Positions 8,810 through 9,191 of a stretch of 9,191 nucleotides of DNA are shown in pieces. The notes under the pieces were generated by a model that had not been told where the DNA came from, did not search any database, and worked only from the letters and a program-made list of their open reading frames with translations. This DNA comes from an uncultured bacterium (GTDB taxonomy: Bacteria; Edwardsbacteria; AC1; EtOH8): the NCBI GenBank assembly GCA_937958665.1, contig CALGNM010000046.1, forward strand, positions 1-9,191. Reading direction: 5' to 3'. Position 1 is the first letter of the stretch. Each line of letters starts with the position of its first letter. Position numbers and translations under genes: made by a program.

Positions 8810-9145
8810 TTGGATATAACGAAGCAAAATAAGGCCACCCCAGCCGCCGAGTCCGAACTGTTCCTCCGGCTCAAGCAGGTCTTTTCCTCTTACAACGGCA
8901 GCGCCCCGGATATGGCACTACTGGAGAGGGCCTATAATGCCGCCCGGGAGGCCCACCGCAGGCAGTCCCGGGCCTCGGGCGAGGAATACATCGTCCACCC
9001 CTTATCGGTGGCCCTGATCCTGGCCGAGATCAGGATGGATTCCGCCACTATTGCCGCTGCCTTGTTGCACGATGTGATAGAGGACACCGGCCTGGATTAC
9101 CAGGTTTTGTCAAGGGATTTTGGCCGGCCGGTGGCCGACCTGGTG
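8810..9145 (+). CDS. rel: RelA/SpoT-family (p)ppGpp synthetase/hydrolase, 3'-truncated
   Basis: The first 112 residues of a long RSH protein (usually ~700-780 aa), cut by the end of the insert. It covers the start of the N-terminal HD hydrolase domain: His63 in YIVHPLSVA, His87-Asp88 in LLHDVIEDT, and Glu91-Asp92. These are the metal-binding and catalytic residues of (p)ppGpp hydrolysis and are intact, so this is a hydrolase-competent Rel or SpoT type, not the E. coli RelA type with a dead HD domain. The synthetase, TGS and ACT domains lie beyond the window. The start is probably TTG at 8810, with GGAAAG just before it (8802-8807); an in-frame TGA at 8798 rules out anything earlier. The next start, ATG 8912, would leave only a few residues before the conserved ERAYNAAREAH. 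It is divergent from ligA with its own strong promoter. Confidence 0.92.
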
Positions 9146-9191
9146 AGATCGGAAGAGCGTCGTGTAGGGAAAGAGTGTAGATCTCGGTGGT
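9146..9191. other. Illumina P5-side (TruSeq universal) adapter, not genomic
   Basis: The 46 bases from AGATCGGAAGAGCGTCGTG to the end match the reverse complement of the TruSeq universal adapter. No i5 index interrupts the GAGTGTAGATCTCGG segment, so this is a single-index design. It interrupts the rel gene: residues after Val112 would be false. Confidence 0.98.

Overview
The window is a 9.1 kb piece of bacterial chromosome (47-9145) with Illumina TruSeq-type adapter sequence at both ends (1-46 and 9146-9191). The genomic DNA is GC-rich (roughly 60 % by eye), densely coding, and carries no tRNA, rRNA, CRISPR array, insertion sequence or phage gene that I can see. The housekeeping genes (ligA, rel), mostly Shine-Dalgarno-led starts and sigma70-like promoters mark it as bacterial. 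The phylum cannot be read from the sequence. A relaxed lipobox, frequent ATA isoleucine codons and the adapter ends suggest an uncultured, metagenome-derived, probably diderm bacterium, but this is inference.

Left half (47-4572, + strand): a tight four-gene cluster with gaps of 28, 30 and 10 bp. It holds the 3' part of an ABC exporter half-transporter, a complete cytoplasmic cyclophilin-type prolyl isomerase, a second complete ABC half-transporter of 703 aa, and a class II (FucA-type) aldolase. The two ABC proteins look like the halves of one heterodimeric exporter of the BmrC/BmrD (YheI/YheH) or TM287/TM288 type. The first has Asp in place of the catalytic Glu but a perfect LSGGQ. The second has the catalytic Glu but a degenerate LSVGE signature and a ~100-residue insertion between TM1 and TM2. 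One ATP site is therefore predicted to be degenerate and the other catalytic. The isomerase gene lying between the two halves is the most unusual feature of the layout.

Middle (4550-5489): a well-formed promoter inside the 3' end of the aldolase gene drives a tryptophan-rich putative lipoprotein of unknown function. A perfect 18-bp stem terminator follows and separates it from the convergent genes on the other strand.

Right half (5488-9145): ligA (NAD-dependent DNA ligase) and guaD (guanine deaminase) lie on the - strand and overlap by one base at a TGATG stop/start, so they are probably translationally coupled. Divergent from ligA, across an 83-bp gap, is the start of a rel (ppGpp synthetase/hydrolase) gene, cut by the end of the insert. 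The gap holds two overlapping, opposed sigma70-like promoters and a 9-bp inverted repeat that covers the ligA ribosome binding site. This is the most promising regulatory observation. I see no clear new defence or mobile system. The best candidates for something undescribed are the exporter-isomerase-aldolase cluster, the lipoprotein and the ligA/rel control region.
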